This document shows positions 53,773 through 61,542 of a stretch of DNA of 64,000 bases, in pieces (within the stretch, counting starts at the first letter, position 1; the number at the start of each line of letters is the position of its first letter). The translations under genes and the position numbers were made by a program. The stretch is from Chryseobacterium sp. StRB126 (GTDB lineage: Bacteria > Bacteroidota > Bacteroidia > Flavobacteriales > Weeksellaceae). The stretch is from the NCBI RefSeq assembly GCF_000829375.1, contig NZ_AP014624.1, positions 2,294,001 through 2,358,000 of the forward strand, given 5' to 3'. The notes under the pieces were generated by a model, which saw only the letters and a program-made list of their open reading frames with translations, did no database searches and was not told where the DNA came from.

Positions 53773-54573
53773 TCAATTTTTATATCCAAAAAAGCCAGAA
53801 ATCACATATAAAAGATCATCCGCAATTTTTTTTATTTTTTCAGGTTGTTGATTTTCTTCTTTCAATTGATCTTTTATCAACACAAATTCTTGACTAAAAA
53901 ATTGATGAAAACCAACCATAAATAGAATGTTTAAAATGAACTGACATTGTTCTGCCAAATTATCAAGGTCTGCTTTAAACTCAGAAGATTCAATTTCGAT
54001 TTTCTTTGAATTATCGAAATCTTGCAAATAACCTGGAATTGGTTCCTTTACGGGAAAGCCATCATAATGTTTAACACAATTTGAAATCCAATTTATTTTC
54101 TCAGAAATTTTAAATGAGTTAATTGTTTTGAATAGGTCTTTATCTATTAATTTTTTTAAATATGAATTTAAGTCTAAAAAATTGTTTTCAAAATCAATCT
54201 CTTTAAAAAACTCATTTAAAACTCGTAAAAGATCCTTTAGATAACTTTCATATTTATGGTAAGCGCCCACATATCCTAATCTTATCGTTTCATAATAATT
54301 TTCTTTAAGTTCCTGATTGGTTATAGTTATTAAATGTTTATATTTTGAGGATTTTAAGTTCCTTTGGAAGTCCTGCGATGCTCTTAGTGAAGCTGGTAAA
54401 TAATATTGAATAAATAAGTTCTTAAATGAGTTTATTTCTGAAATATGTTTAACAACAAAATTAAACATCTTTTTACCAAGAGGGTCATCTTGTGTTAATG
54501 AGAAATTATTTATTTGAGAAAATTGCTTTGCTAAATTTTCTACTAAAATGTCAATAGGATTATTTTTTTTCAT
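53773..54573 (-). CDS. HEPN-like helical protein downstream of gajB
   Basis: A 266-residue helical protein. The segment AYHKYESYLKDLLRVLN, followed by NWISNCVKHYDGFP (His169), resembles the RiboL-PSP/MAE_28990 type of HEPN-related families, in which a Asn-x-x-x-His motif sits in the same place. The catalytic Arg of canonical HEPN RNases is not evident, so it may be inactive or a different family. It lies 125 bases after gajB on the same strand. Confidence 0.5.
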   Translation of the reverse strand: MKKNNPIDILVENLAKQFSQINNFSLTQDDPLGKKMFNFVVKHISEINSFKNLFIQYYLPASLRASQDFQRNLKSSKYKHLITITNQELKENYYETIRLGYVGAYHKYESYLKDLLRVLNEFFKEIDFENNFLDLNSYLKKLIDKDLFKTINSFKISEKINWISNCVKHYDGFPVKEPIPGYLQDFDNSKKIEIESSEFKADLDNLAEQCQFILNILFMVGFHQFFSQEFVLIKDQLKEENQQPEKIKKIADDLLYVISGFFGYKN

Positions 54574-54698
54574 CAGATTATTTGAGTAATGAGTGAAGTG
54601 TATAACAACTATTCCACATATTGTACGGCTTTAAAAGTAATATTTAGTGTATATTCAAGATGATTGGATACATTAATATTAATTTACTAATGATTTTA

Positions 54699-56510
54699 TC
54701 AGTTTATGTTAAGAATTGAATATTCATAATCATATTCTAATAAATGTGGAGTAGGACTTTTTCCGTCCGGATTATAATAGTTTATACCTCTTGATGTTTC
54801 TGAAATCAGGTGCAAATTTTTTCTCGCTCTGGAAGCTAAAACATAAAGTAGTTTTTTTGAATTTTCGTAACCATTTGTGTCGTTAAAATGAGGTATGTAA
54901 TCATCAAGCAATGCGAAACCAATTACAGTGTCATATTCTTCCCCTTTCACGCCATGAATAGTTGAAACTGTTATGCCATCTTTTTGCCTAAATACTTTTC
55001 TGAAATTTTCAATATCTCCAATAAAAGGATTTCCTTCATCAATAAGCCTTTGTATACGACTTTCAGAACTAGCAAAAAATGAAGTATGGTGCTCTTTCAG
55101 TAATGGAAAATTACTAATGTCAATTTTTAATTTGTTACAAATTTGGTTAAAGAAAAACCGTAAATATGTCAAACCATCATTTTCATCAATTTCTATAGAA
55201 TTACAAATTTTTAAAAATTCTTTATTTGAGATTTTTGTTATGTCAATCCCTACGGCTTCAAACTCATATAATACTTCTTTACTCCATCGGAGCCTTCGAA
55301 CATACATAAAAGGAGATGGCTCTGTTAGAACTATTCTTGCAATTTTGAACCAAAAATTTTCAATATCACGAGAAAAGGGTGCCATTCCAGGACCATCGAA
55401 ATTGTAATCAGGAAGCCTAATCATCAACTTTCTAGTTATGCTTGCAATATGTACCCATTGTGGTGCTACAATGCAAATTTCATTAGGACTAATGCCAACT
55501 TCTTGCACATTAAACAAAATTAGTTTCGCAATTTCTTCAATCAAATTACCTACAGAAACCGAAAAATTATAAGTGATTAAACTATTGTAATCTTTATTAT
55601 TTCCGAAAGATATAATTGGTGTTGTAAAGGTTTTATAATAGTCAAAATAATTAATTATAGCTTCCGATGATCTGTAATTTTTATCTAAGCTCAATTGCTG
55701 CAATTCAAATCCTAACAGTTTTTCTAATTCTTTTTTTGCCATTGGATAACCACCTAAAGAATTATAAATAGATTGATTTGGGTCACCAACAATTAGAGTT
55801 TTTGAACAGCCCTTATTGGCACATAATATCTTTGAAATAATGTGATATTGTATTTCTTTAGTATCCTGATATTCGTCGATTAATATAAATGGAAATAATT
55901 TGCAAAGAATAGAACTGATTACCGGTTTTGACTTCATTAAATCATAAGCATAAAAAAGAATTTGCTCAAAATCAAGTTGATTGTTTTTTTCTAATATTAA
56001 AAAATACTCTTTAAGTATAGCCTTAATATGATTATTCTGATTACTATTTTTTGAGGTAAATTTATATGTTCCATTTATAGTGGCATAATACTGAAAGTCA
56101 TAAAAAGTAACTTTTGGATTACTGTATTTGTTACATATCTCAGTCAACAGCTTTTCAGTATCAAATGAATTACAAACCTTAAAACCATTTTTTAGTCTAT
56201 CAGAGTACAAATGGTAAGGCTTTAAAATCCACTCCATGCAAAATGAGTGGATAGTACCAATCCATAATTGAGTAGTATCAACTCCTAACAGCTCTACACG
56301 GTCTTTAATTTCTTCCGCAGCGTTGTTTGTATAGGTTATTGCAATTACAAACTCTTTGTCTGTTTTTAATCTGCTAAGTTCATATGCAATTTTAAAAGTT
56401 AAAGTACGGGTTTTTCCACTTCCTGGACAGGCTATAAGAAGCACACTTTTATCTTCTAAAATTGCATTTTGCTGTTCATCGTTGATGCTACCTTTTTCCC
56501 AAATAAACAT
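54699..56510 (-). CDS. gajB: Gabija GajB-like UvrD/PcrA helicase
   Basis: A 603-residue UvrD-family protein. Motif I is ACPGSGKTRTLTFK (27-40), motif Ia AITYTNNAAEEIKDR, motif II LIDEYQDT (210-217), motif III VGDPNQSIYN, motif IV LDKNYRSSEAI, motif V VSTIHGVKGEEYDTV and motif VI LYVLASRARKNL. It starts 2 bases after the stop of the OLD-type gene. In Gabija, GajB senses free nucleotides or DNA ends and works with the GajA nuclease to block phage. It is longer than the best-studied GajB (about 500 aa). The identification rests on the gene pair and is strong. Confidence 0.88.
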   Translation of the reverse strand: MFIWEKGSINDEQQNAILEDKSVLLIACPGSGKTRTLTFKIAYELSRLKTDKEFVIAITYTNNAAEEIKDRVELLGVDTTQLWIGTIHSFCMEWILKPYHLYSDRLKNGFKVCNSFDTEKLLTEICNKYSNPKVTFYDFQYYATINGTYKFTSKNSNQNNHIKAILKEYFLILEKNNQLDFEQILFYAYDLMKSKPVISSILCKLFPFILIDEYQDTKEIQYHIISKILCANKGCSKTLIVGDPNQSIYNSLGGYPMAKKELEKLLGFELQQLSLDKNYRSSEAIINYFDYYKTFTTPIISFGNNKDYNSLITYNFSVSVGNLIEEIAKLILFNVQEVGISPNEICIVAPQWVHIASITRKLMIRLPDYNFDGPGMAPFSRDIENFWFKIARIVLTEPSPFMYVRRLRWSKEVLYEFEAVGIDITKISNKEFLKICNSIEIDENDGLTYLRFFFNQICNKLKIDISNFPLLKEHHTSFFASSESRIQRLIDEGNPFIGDIENFRKVFRQKDGITVSTIHGVKGEEYDTVIGFALLDDYIPHFNDTNGYENSKKLLYVLASRARKNLHLISETSRGINYYNPDGKSPTPHLLEYDYEYSILNIN

Positions 56511-56512
56511 AA

Positions 56513-58654
56513 TTATTTCAATTTTTCAATGATGGTTAATATTTGATCATTGGGAATTACCAAATCCAAGTCGATTACTAAATCTTCTAAAGGTATTTCT
56601 GCATTACGATATTTTAATAATTGAGCACGGCAAGAAGCAAAATCTAAGGTATTTTTATCCTTAAAATTTTCGTTTATTCTAAACTCAATAATGTCTGCAA
56701 TTATATGTGAAGAATACCTGTCTTTAGCGAAAAAGATTGCATCCAAAATATACTCAGGAATAATAGTTTTAAAGAAAATATGTTTGCCAAGCATTATTGC
56801 AAACCAACCTTTGCCTTCTTGCTTTGCCATTGTAAGTACTCGTTTACCAGATACAGCTACGTTAGTATTTTCCAAATCCAGCTTTGCTTGGTCGCGAGTA
56901 GCCTTATCTACATACACTTGTTTTATTATTCTTTGAACTTCCCAGTTATTTCCTTCAGTTACAAAATCAACCTCAAAAGTATGTTTGGCGTAAAACGCCA
57001 TAACCCATATGTTACCTGTTTCAAGCAAATCAAGTTTCGCTTTTCTTTCCAAACCTTTTTTTTGCGATCCGGCAACTTTCTTCTTATATTTTATAATTTC
57101 ATCTGTATCGCCTTCAACTTCCGTTGTATCACAAATAGCGTCATCTAAATCAGTAAGTATCGCGCATTTTCTCTTAATTCTATCACTATGGAAAAGTTGA
57201 GCCACATTTTCAAAACCGGTGCTTCGAATATTTATTAGACTTATTCCTAATTCATCAAGTCCTACACCGAGGACTTTTTTTACCATAATCGGTATCAAAA
57301 TTTCTTCCGCATCTCCTTCAACCAAAATTACACCTTTGGCAAAAAGTAAATTAGTCCTAACCGCATCTAGATAGCGTTGTATTTGGTTAATGTTTTCAGG
57401 TAATAAACCTGTTGAAGGTTGATAAACTTCAGCATAATTGAGTTTCTTGGCAAGAATATTTATGTTCTCAACGTTACTGACTTCTGAAATTTGTGTTGAA
57501 TGTGTCGAATAAATAATTTGCGTGTCGACATAATTTAACTTGTCAAAAAGTGTCTTTTGAATGTGATTATGAATATGGGCTTCTGGCTCCTCTATAATCA
57601 GGAAATTTGCAAAAGTATCTTTAGATTTTCTATACTTAAATTCTAAAAGTTTTAGGGTAAGAAATATAAGATTTGCACCTCCCAAACTTAATTCGTGTAT
57701 TCCCCCTTCATAATCTTCTTCAGGTTCGCCGATAAAAAGTTTTAACGACTGTAGAAGCTTTTCTGCTTCATCTGGGACACTGGATTTAATGGATAAAGAC
57801 GATGGTGAGTAAGTTAATCCAACCGCGTCTTGTATGGTAAATTTAATATCTGCTCTTATGTTTTGTACATCGGGAAGTGCTTCAATATTTTCATTTAAAT
57901 CATTAACTAAATCACTTATTGGCTTATAATCAACTTCTTTAATTTCTCCACTTTTATTTTTTAATAGTGTAAGTAAAGGGTTGGTTCTATTATTATGAAA
58001 ATCACTTACAACATCTCGCAAAGCTTGAATAAACGTAAAGGATATTTCTTTGGCAACTGACAATTGATGTGGAATTCTTGAGCCAAATTTAGAAGCATCA
58101 ATCGATGCAGGAAAAATGACATTTTCGAAATCACCCACAAGCTCCTTGTAAACTTCAAGGTCGTTAAAATCGGCTGTACTTTTTCCTGTAAAGAAAGTCT
58201 CATAATTATCTTGAATGGTAATATCATTCAAGATTGTTTGTAAACCAGCTTTATCTCCTTCTTTCAGTTCAGATAATTTTTGTCTAACGTCTGCTTTTGG
58301 TCGAAAAAATAAATTGTAAGTAGCTTTTTTTACATAATCTTCTTCCGCAATTCCGGCACCGTGAATGAAAAGAGATTGTATAGCCTCTTCATTATTAAGT
58401 TCGTCAAATTCTATGCTAATGATTATCCAATGTCCTTTCCATTTATTTTTACCCAACTGCCTATTAAAATCTCCTTCATTTAGTTTGTAAGCAAATTGCA
58501 TTGAAGCGTCTTCCAAAAGCAATCTTATGGCTCTAAAAACATTTGTTTTTCCAGAGCCATTTTCTCCAATAATGGTATTAATACCTTTGTGAAATTGAAA
58601 AATAGCATTCGCGAAATTTCTGTAGTTAATGAGTGAAACTTTAGATATATACAT
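56513..58654 (-). CDS. gajA: Gabija GajA-like OLD ATPase/TOPRIM endonuclease
   Basis: A 713-residue OLD-family protein. The N-terminal ABC-type ATPase has Walker A GENGSGKT (30-37), the signature LSLGGANLIF (322 on), Walker B FLIIEEPEAH (351-360) and the switch YSTHSTQ (382-388). The C-terminal TOPRIM has VEGDAEEILIP (Glu446) and ILTDLDDA (Asp502, Asp504). An adjacent UvrD-like helicase defines the class 2 OLD/Gabija arrangement. The protein is longer than typical GajA (about 580 aa); the extra length is spread over the ATPase insert and the C-terminal region after residue 560. GajA nicks phage DNA when nucleotides are depleted. Confidence 0.88.
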   Translation of the reverse strand: MYISKVSLINYRNFANAIFQFHKGINTIIGENGSGKTNVFRAIRLLLEDASMQFAYKLNEGDFNRQLGKNKWKGHWIIISIEFDELNNEEAIQSLFIHGAGIAEEDYVKKATYNLFFRPKADVRQKLSELKEGDKAGLQTILNDITIQDNYETFFTGKSTADFNDLEVYKELVGDFENVIFPASIDASKFGSRIPHQLSVAKEISFTFIQALRDVVSDFHNNRTNPLLTLLKNKSGEIKEVDYKPISDLVNDLNENIEALPDVQNIRADIKFTIQDAVGLTYSPSSLSIKSSVPDEAEKLLQSLKLFIGEPEEDYEGGIHELSLGGANLIFLTLKLLEFKYRKSKDTFANFLIIEEPEAHIHNHIQKTLFDKLNYVDTQIIYSTHSTQISEVSNVENINILAKKLNYAEVYQPSTGLLPENINQIQRYLDAVRTNLLFAKGVILVEGDAEEILIPIMVKKVLGVGLDELGISLINIRSTGFENVAQLFHSDRIKRKCAILTDLDDAICDTTEVEGDTDEIIKYKKKVAGSQKKGLERKAKLDLLETGNIWVMAFYAKHTFEVDFVTEGNNWEVQRIIKQVYVDKATRDQAKLDLENTNVAVSGKRVLTMAKQEGKGWFAIMLGKHIFFKTIIPEYILDAIFFAKDRYSSHIIADIIEFRINENFKDKNTLDFASCRAQLLKYRNAEIPLEDLVIDLDLVIPNDQILTIIEKLK

Positions 58655-58994
58655 TAAATATTTGTGTGTGAAATTATTAATTTAGAACATTTCCATCAGG
58701 ATCAAAATTACTCCTTACCTTTTTGGACATTTAATTATAATAAATTTTGAACCCATTACAAGTACTGGTACTTTCAAAAGTATCAATATTTTTACACATT
58801 TAATTACGGCTTCCCGTAACAATAAAATTAAAACTCATTATTCTTACTAATATTTAATCAAAGATTATGATCAATTCTTTAATTTTATAAAAATATATCA
58901 TACAGTAATGACTTTTAAAAATGGAATTTTAAAAAAAAATCCAAGAGTATGAATTAAGAGTAATAATGAATGACCAATTTCTCAAAATATGCGG
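58655..58994. other. AT-rich spacer with TTACGG hairpin
   Basis: No gene is seen. A perfect 6-bp hairpin, TTACGG-CTTC-CCGTAA, lies at 58804-58819 and resembles the one at 46568-46581. No clear promoter element for gajA was found on the minus strand. Confidence 0.35.
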
Positions 58995-59810
58995 TTAAAT
59001 TAATTCTAAATTTGTATGCTTGTAAATTTCTTCGTATCCGATATCTAAGCACATCTTATTAGAAGAATAATTATTTAGATCCGTCATTAAAAGACTTTTT
59101 TGATTTTTGTCAAATAAAATTTTACTACATTGAGACAATAATAACTTGCCTAAATTTCTATTTCTGAAATCAGGTCTCACAAAAATTATTCCGATATCAG
59201 GATCAGAAATTGTACAAAACGCTACAATTGTTTGTGATTCCTTTAGTATATAAATGGAGCTTTCTTTTATATGCTCAATAATCATAGCATTTATAAAAGC
59301 TTTCTCTTTATTTCTCTTTCCTTCATATTCTTCAACGTAATAGGCTAGCATCATTTCCGTTAATTCTGCATGGTCTTCTAATTTTGGTAGTAATGGTGTT
59401 TCACTATTTAAAATTAATAAACCTTTATTATTTAGTTGGTAAAAAATGCGATCTTTTATAACTGTAAAATTTGTTACGTTCTTTCCTCGTATAATGCTGT
59501 AAACTAGGTTATAATCACCCATTATTTCAAAACCCTGAAAAGATTCAAAATTTATGATACTTTGCAATTCAAGTGTAAATTCTTTTAATGTGTCGCCATA
59601 GATAAATAGTTTTCCATCTGTTTCAATATAAATAGCCCAATATGTATCTAATCTCAAAATTCTTGTATTTTCTGTTACTGGCAGCTGGCCAATAACAAAC
59701 GCATAATGTAAAACATTACTCAGATATTTGTATTTATAATCATTTACATCAATATTATAGTTTAAAAAATGAAAAAAGTCGTCTTTTTCATTAATAGTAA
59801 TTATTTTCAT
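58995..59810 (-). CDS. GNAT-family N-acetyltransferase
   Basis: A 271-residue protein whose C-terminal 120 residues form a GNAT fold: IYILKESQTIVAFCTIS, then IGIIFVRPDFRNRNLGKLLL (the acetyl-CoA-binding R-N-x-x-G-K variant of the usual motif) and NKMCLDIGYEEIYKHT. The N-terminal 150 residues are a separate alpha/beta domain, as in FR47-like acetyltransferases. The substrate is unknown. It is isolated on the minus strand between gajA and an XRE regulator. Confidence 0.78.
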   Translation of the reverse strand: MKIITINEKDDFFHFLNYNIDVNDYKYKYLSNVLHYAFVIGQLPVTENTRILRLDTYWAIYIETDGKLFIYGDTLKEFTLELQSIINFESFQGFEIMGDYNLVYSIIRGKNVTNFTVIKDRIFYQLNNKGLLILNSETPLLPKLEDHAELTEMMLAYYVEEYEGKRNKEKAFINAMIIEHIKESSIYILKESQTIVAFCTISDPDIGIIFVRPDFRNRNLGKLLLSQCSKILFDKNQKSLLMTDLNNYSSNKMCLDIGYEEIYKHTNLELI

Positions 59811-60092
59811 AAATATGTTATTAGTTAAATCTAATATAAAAAATATTTTTTTATTAATATTTTTGTTTACAAGGCATTATATTATTTTTAGCAAATAAAT
59901 TTAATAGTTCTAAAACATATGTTAGTAATTATTAAAAGATGATAATCTATTTTCTTGTGGAAACAGAATTCTTATTGGTATTTCATAACATTTAATTTGC
60001 AAATGTTATACATTTCTTTATATGAGATTTATTTCACCAATATTCTGACCGTAACTATTAAGAAATTAGTAAATAAAAAATCCTAACTTATG

Positions 60093-60401
60093 TTAGGATT
60101 TTCTCTTATTTTGATTTTTAAATTTTACTTCTAAAAGATTGATTTCATTTATAGCGGATTCAATTTGTTTCTGAGTCATCCTAGAAACTAACTGAACTAT
60201 ATCAAGCTCAAGAAAATTACAAATATTAATAATAATTTCAATCGATAAATTTGTTTTTCCTCTTTCGATTCTACCAATGTAATCTTTGGAAAGGTCAATC
60301 TCATTTCCAAGTTGGAATTGTGATAATCCTTTTCTTAATCGGTATAATTTAAAAATTATCCCGATTTGAATTTTTATTTCTTCACTGTTCCATTTATACA
60401 T
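60093..60401 (-). CDS. XRE-family HTH regulator
   Basis: A 102-residue protein with a Cro/CI HTH at about 12-65: IFKLYRLRKGLSQFQLGNEI, then LSKDYIGRIERGKTNLSIE. The helical tail (RMTQKQIESAINEINLLEVK) may dimerise. Small stand-alone XRE proteins often control neighbouring defence or mobile genes; here the candidates are the minus-strand genes downstream. A short stem (CTAACTTATGTTAG) just after the stop may be its terminator: on the minus strand it precedes the A/T-rich end. Confidence 0.8.
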   Translation of the reverse strand: MYKWNSEEIKIQIGIIFKLYRLRKGLSQFQLGNEIDLSKDYIGRIERGKTNLSIEIIINICNFLELDIVQLVSRMTQKQIESAINEINLLEVKFKNQNKRKS

Positions 60402-60471
60402 TCAGTAAATTTTGTAATTAAAAATGTTTTTCATGAAGACTTATAGTTCGTTTTGATTTTTTTTAATTATA

Positions 60472-60504
60472 TTTGTAGAATAAGTTTCATAAAATGTAAC
60501 TTTG
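60472..60504 (+). promoter_or_regulatory. Consensus Bacteroidota promoter before the structured leader
   Basis: TTTG at 60472-60475 and TAACTTTG at 60497-60504, 21 bases apart, match the -33 TTTG / -7 TAnnTTTG consensus with its usual spacing. Transcription is predicted to start near 60510, giving a leader of about 390 bases before the next gene. Confidence 0.7.
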
Positions 60505-60509
60505 CGATA

Positions 60510-60900
60510 CTTCAACGAAATATTAGAAGCTATTGCTTAGAATCTCGATTCGAAAACTGGTAATTTTTAACATGCGAGACGATAAGCAGGAAGCTCACGA
60601 CCTAGGCGTGGGCTCTCTTATCTGCATGTAAGGTATACCAGTGCCCCGAATCGGATAATGTAGAGTCCCATGCCGTTTTTTTTCCAATGCAGTTCGCTTT
60701 ATATCTACATTACAATCTAAGCCCGCTTTCAAAATAGTATCAGATTACACGATACAATAGGAGGGTACAACCTATTGCGGCTTTTATAAGCTTTCACGGG
60801 AACACAAATTCATTCATATTCACATTTGACCTTGTAGGGAGGAGCATTACGATTTCTCCTACATGGTCTTTAAAAACTATTATTTACAGTAAAACAACCA
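60510..60900 (+). ncRNA. Highly structured leader or small RNA, unrecognised
   Basis: No open frame is plausible here, yet complementary pairs fill the region. Module 1 is a closed multi-stem hairpin: TCGATTCG 60545-60552 with CGAATCGG 60647-60654; ACTGGTA 60556-60562 with TACCAGT 60636-60642; CATGC 60571-60575 with GCATG 60624-60628; GATAAG 60581-60586 with CTTATC 60617-60622; AGCTCACG 60592-60599 with CGTGGGCT 60607-60614. Module 2: TAATGTAGA 60656-60664 with TCTACATTA 60704-60712, with a T8 run inside. Module 3: AAGCCCGC 60719-60726 with GCGGCTT 60777-60783 (one bulge), enclosing CAATAGG 60755-60761 with CCTATTG 60771-60777. Module 4: GACC-TGTAGG 60828-60838 with CCTACA-GGTC 60858-60868, just before the coding start. 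A strong promoter precedes it. It may be a riboswitch-like leader, an sRNA or an element end; I cannot name the family. Confidence 0.6.
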
Positions 60901-61434
60901 TTGAAAAACAAAAAAACAGCTGTTGGATCAGCTAGAAAGAACCACAGAAAACTACAGTGTATTGAAACTTTCTTTCAGACCAACGATCTGGTAACAGCTA
61001 AACAGATGCTCAGTTCCATCATGCAATATGCAGTAAACGGGAAAGACTGGCTAAAGAAAGATCCTTCTGTCATTTTACAATTTCATCAATCATTGAACCT
61101 ATTCATCCGTGAAGGTTATATGATCAGTAAAAAGACAAAGAAACGGAAGGTAAATGCAGCGTCATACATCAGCTCTCCAATGATGAAAGGTTCTCTGTCT
61201 GATAAAGAATATGAAAACCCACTCTTGGTTTTCAAAAGAGCCTTTAAGGAATACAGCATTAAAGAGTTTGAGTACTTTATTTCGGGAATTGTCTATTTCT
61301 CACAACAGATTTACAGACATGGACCTGAAAGCAATCTGGTAAGACCTTATATCCATCTTTCAAAGATGCTGGATGCAGCTTATCTCCTCTTGGAAAGAGG
61401 AATTCAGAAAAATGATAACAAAAAAATAAAATAA
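60901..61434 (+). CDS. Unknown 177-residue basic protein before a SusC gene
   Basis: It starts with TTG at 60901 (no ATG fits; an in-frame TAA is at 60871). The N-terminus KNKKTAVGSARKNHRKLQCI is strongly basic, and the rest is helical (DLVTAKQMLSSIMQYAVNGK, then FKRAFKEYSIKEFEYFISGI). No signal peptide is present, so it stays in the cytoplasm and could bind nucleic acid through the basic end. It lies between the structured leader and a SusC/RagA receptor. I recall similar proteins in this position in other Chryseobacterium genomes but cannot verify this. Function unknown. Confidence 0.7.
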   Translation: MKNKKTAVGSARKNHRKLQCIETFFQTNDLVTAKQMLSSIMQYAVNGKDWLKKDPSVILQFHQSLNLFIREGYMISKKTKKRKVNAASYISSPMMKGSLSDKEYENPLLVFKRAFKEYSIKEFEYFISGIVYFSQQIYRHGPESNLVRPYIHLSKMLDAAYLLLERGIQKNDNKKIK

Positions 61435-61459
61435 GAAACAGAAACTAATAAAAAAAGCC

Positions 61460-61492
61460 CTTTCCCCCAGAGTTTGCAGACCAACGGGAAAG
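61460..61492 (+). promoter_or_regulatory. Stem-loop between the 60901 gene and susC
   Basis: CTTTCCC (61460-61466) pairs with GGGAAAG (61486-61492), extended by GC/GC across one mismatch, with a 19-base loop. No T tract follows, so it looks more like a processing or mRNA-stability element setting separate levels of the two genes than a terminator. Confidence 0.4.
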
Positions 61493-61542
61493 AGCGTAGT
61501 TCAGTAATTAATCTTTAGAAAATTAAAAACCTTTACAAATCT

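Noticed and set aside
60545..60654. tRNA or tmRNA gene
   Set aside because: No acceptor stem with CCA-type end, no T-arm GTTCRANYC-like motif and no cloverleaf spacing; the helices nest as one long hairpin instead.
60510..60900. IS200/IS605 or IscB/TnpB guide RNA
   Set aside because: One inner hairpin is reminiscent, but no tnpA, tnpB or iscB gene lies next to it and the promoter faces an unrelated gene. Kept only as a test to run.
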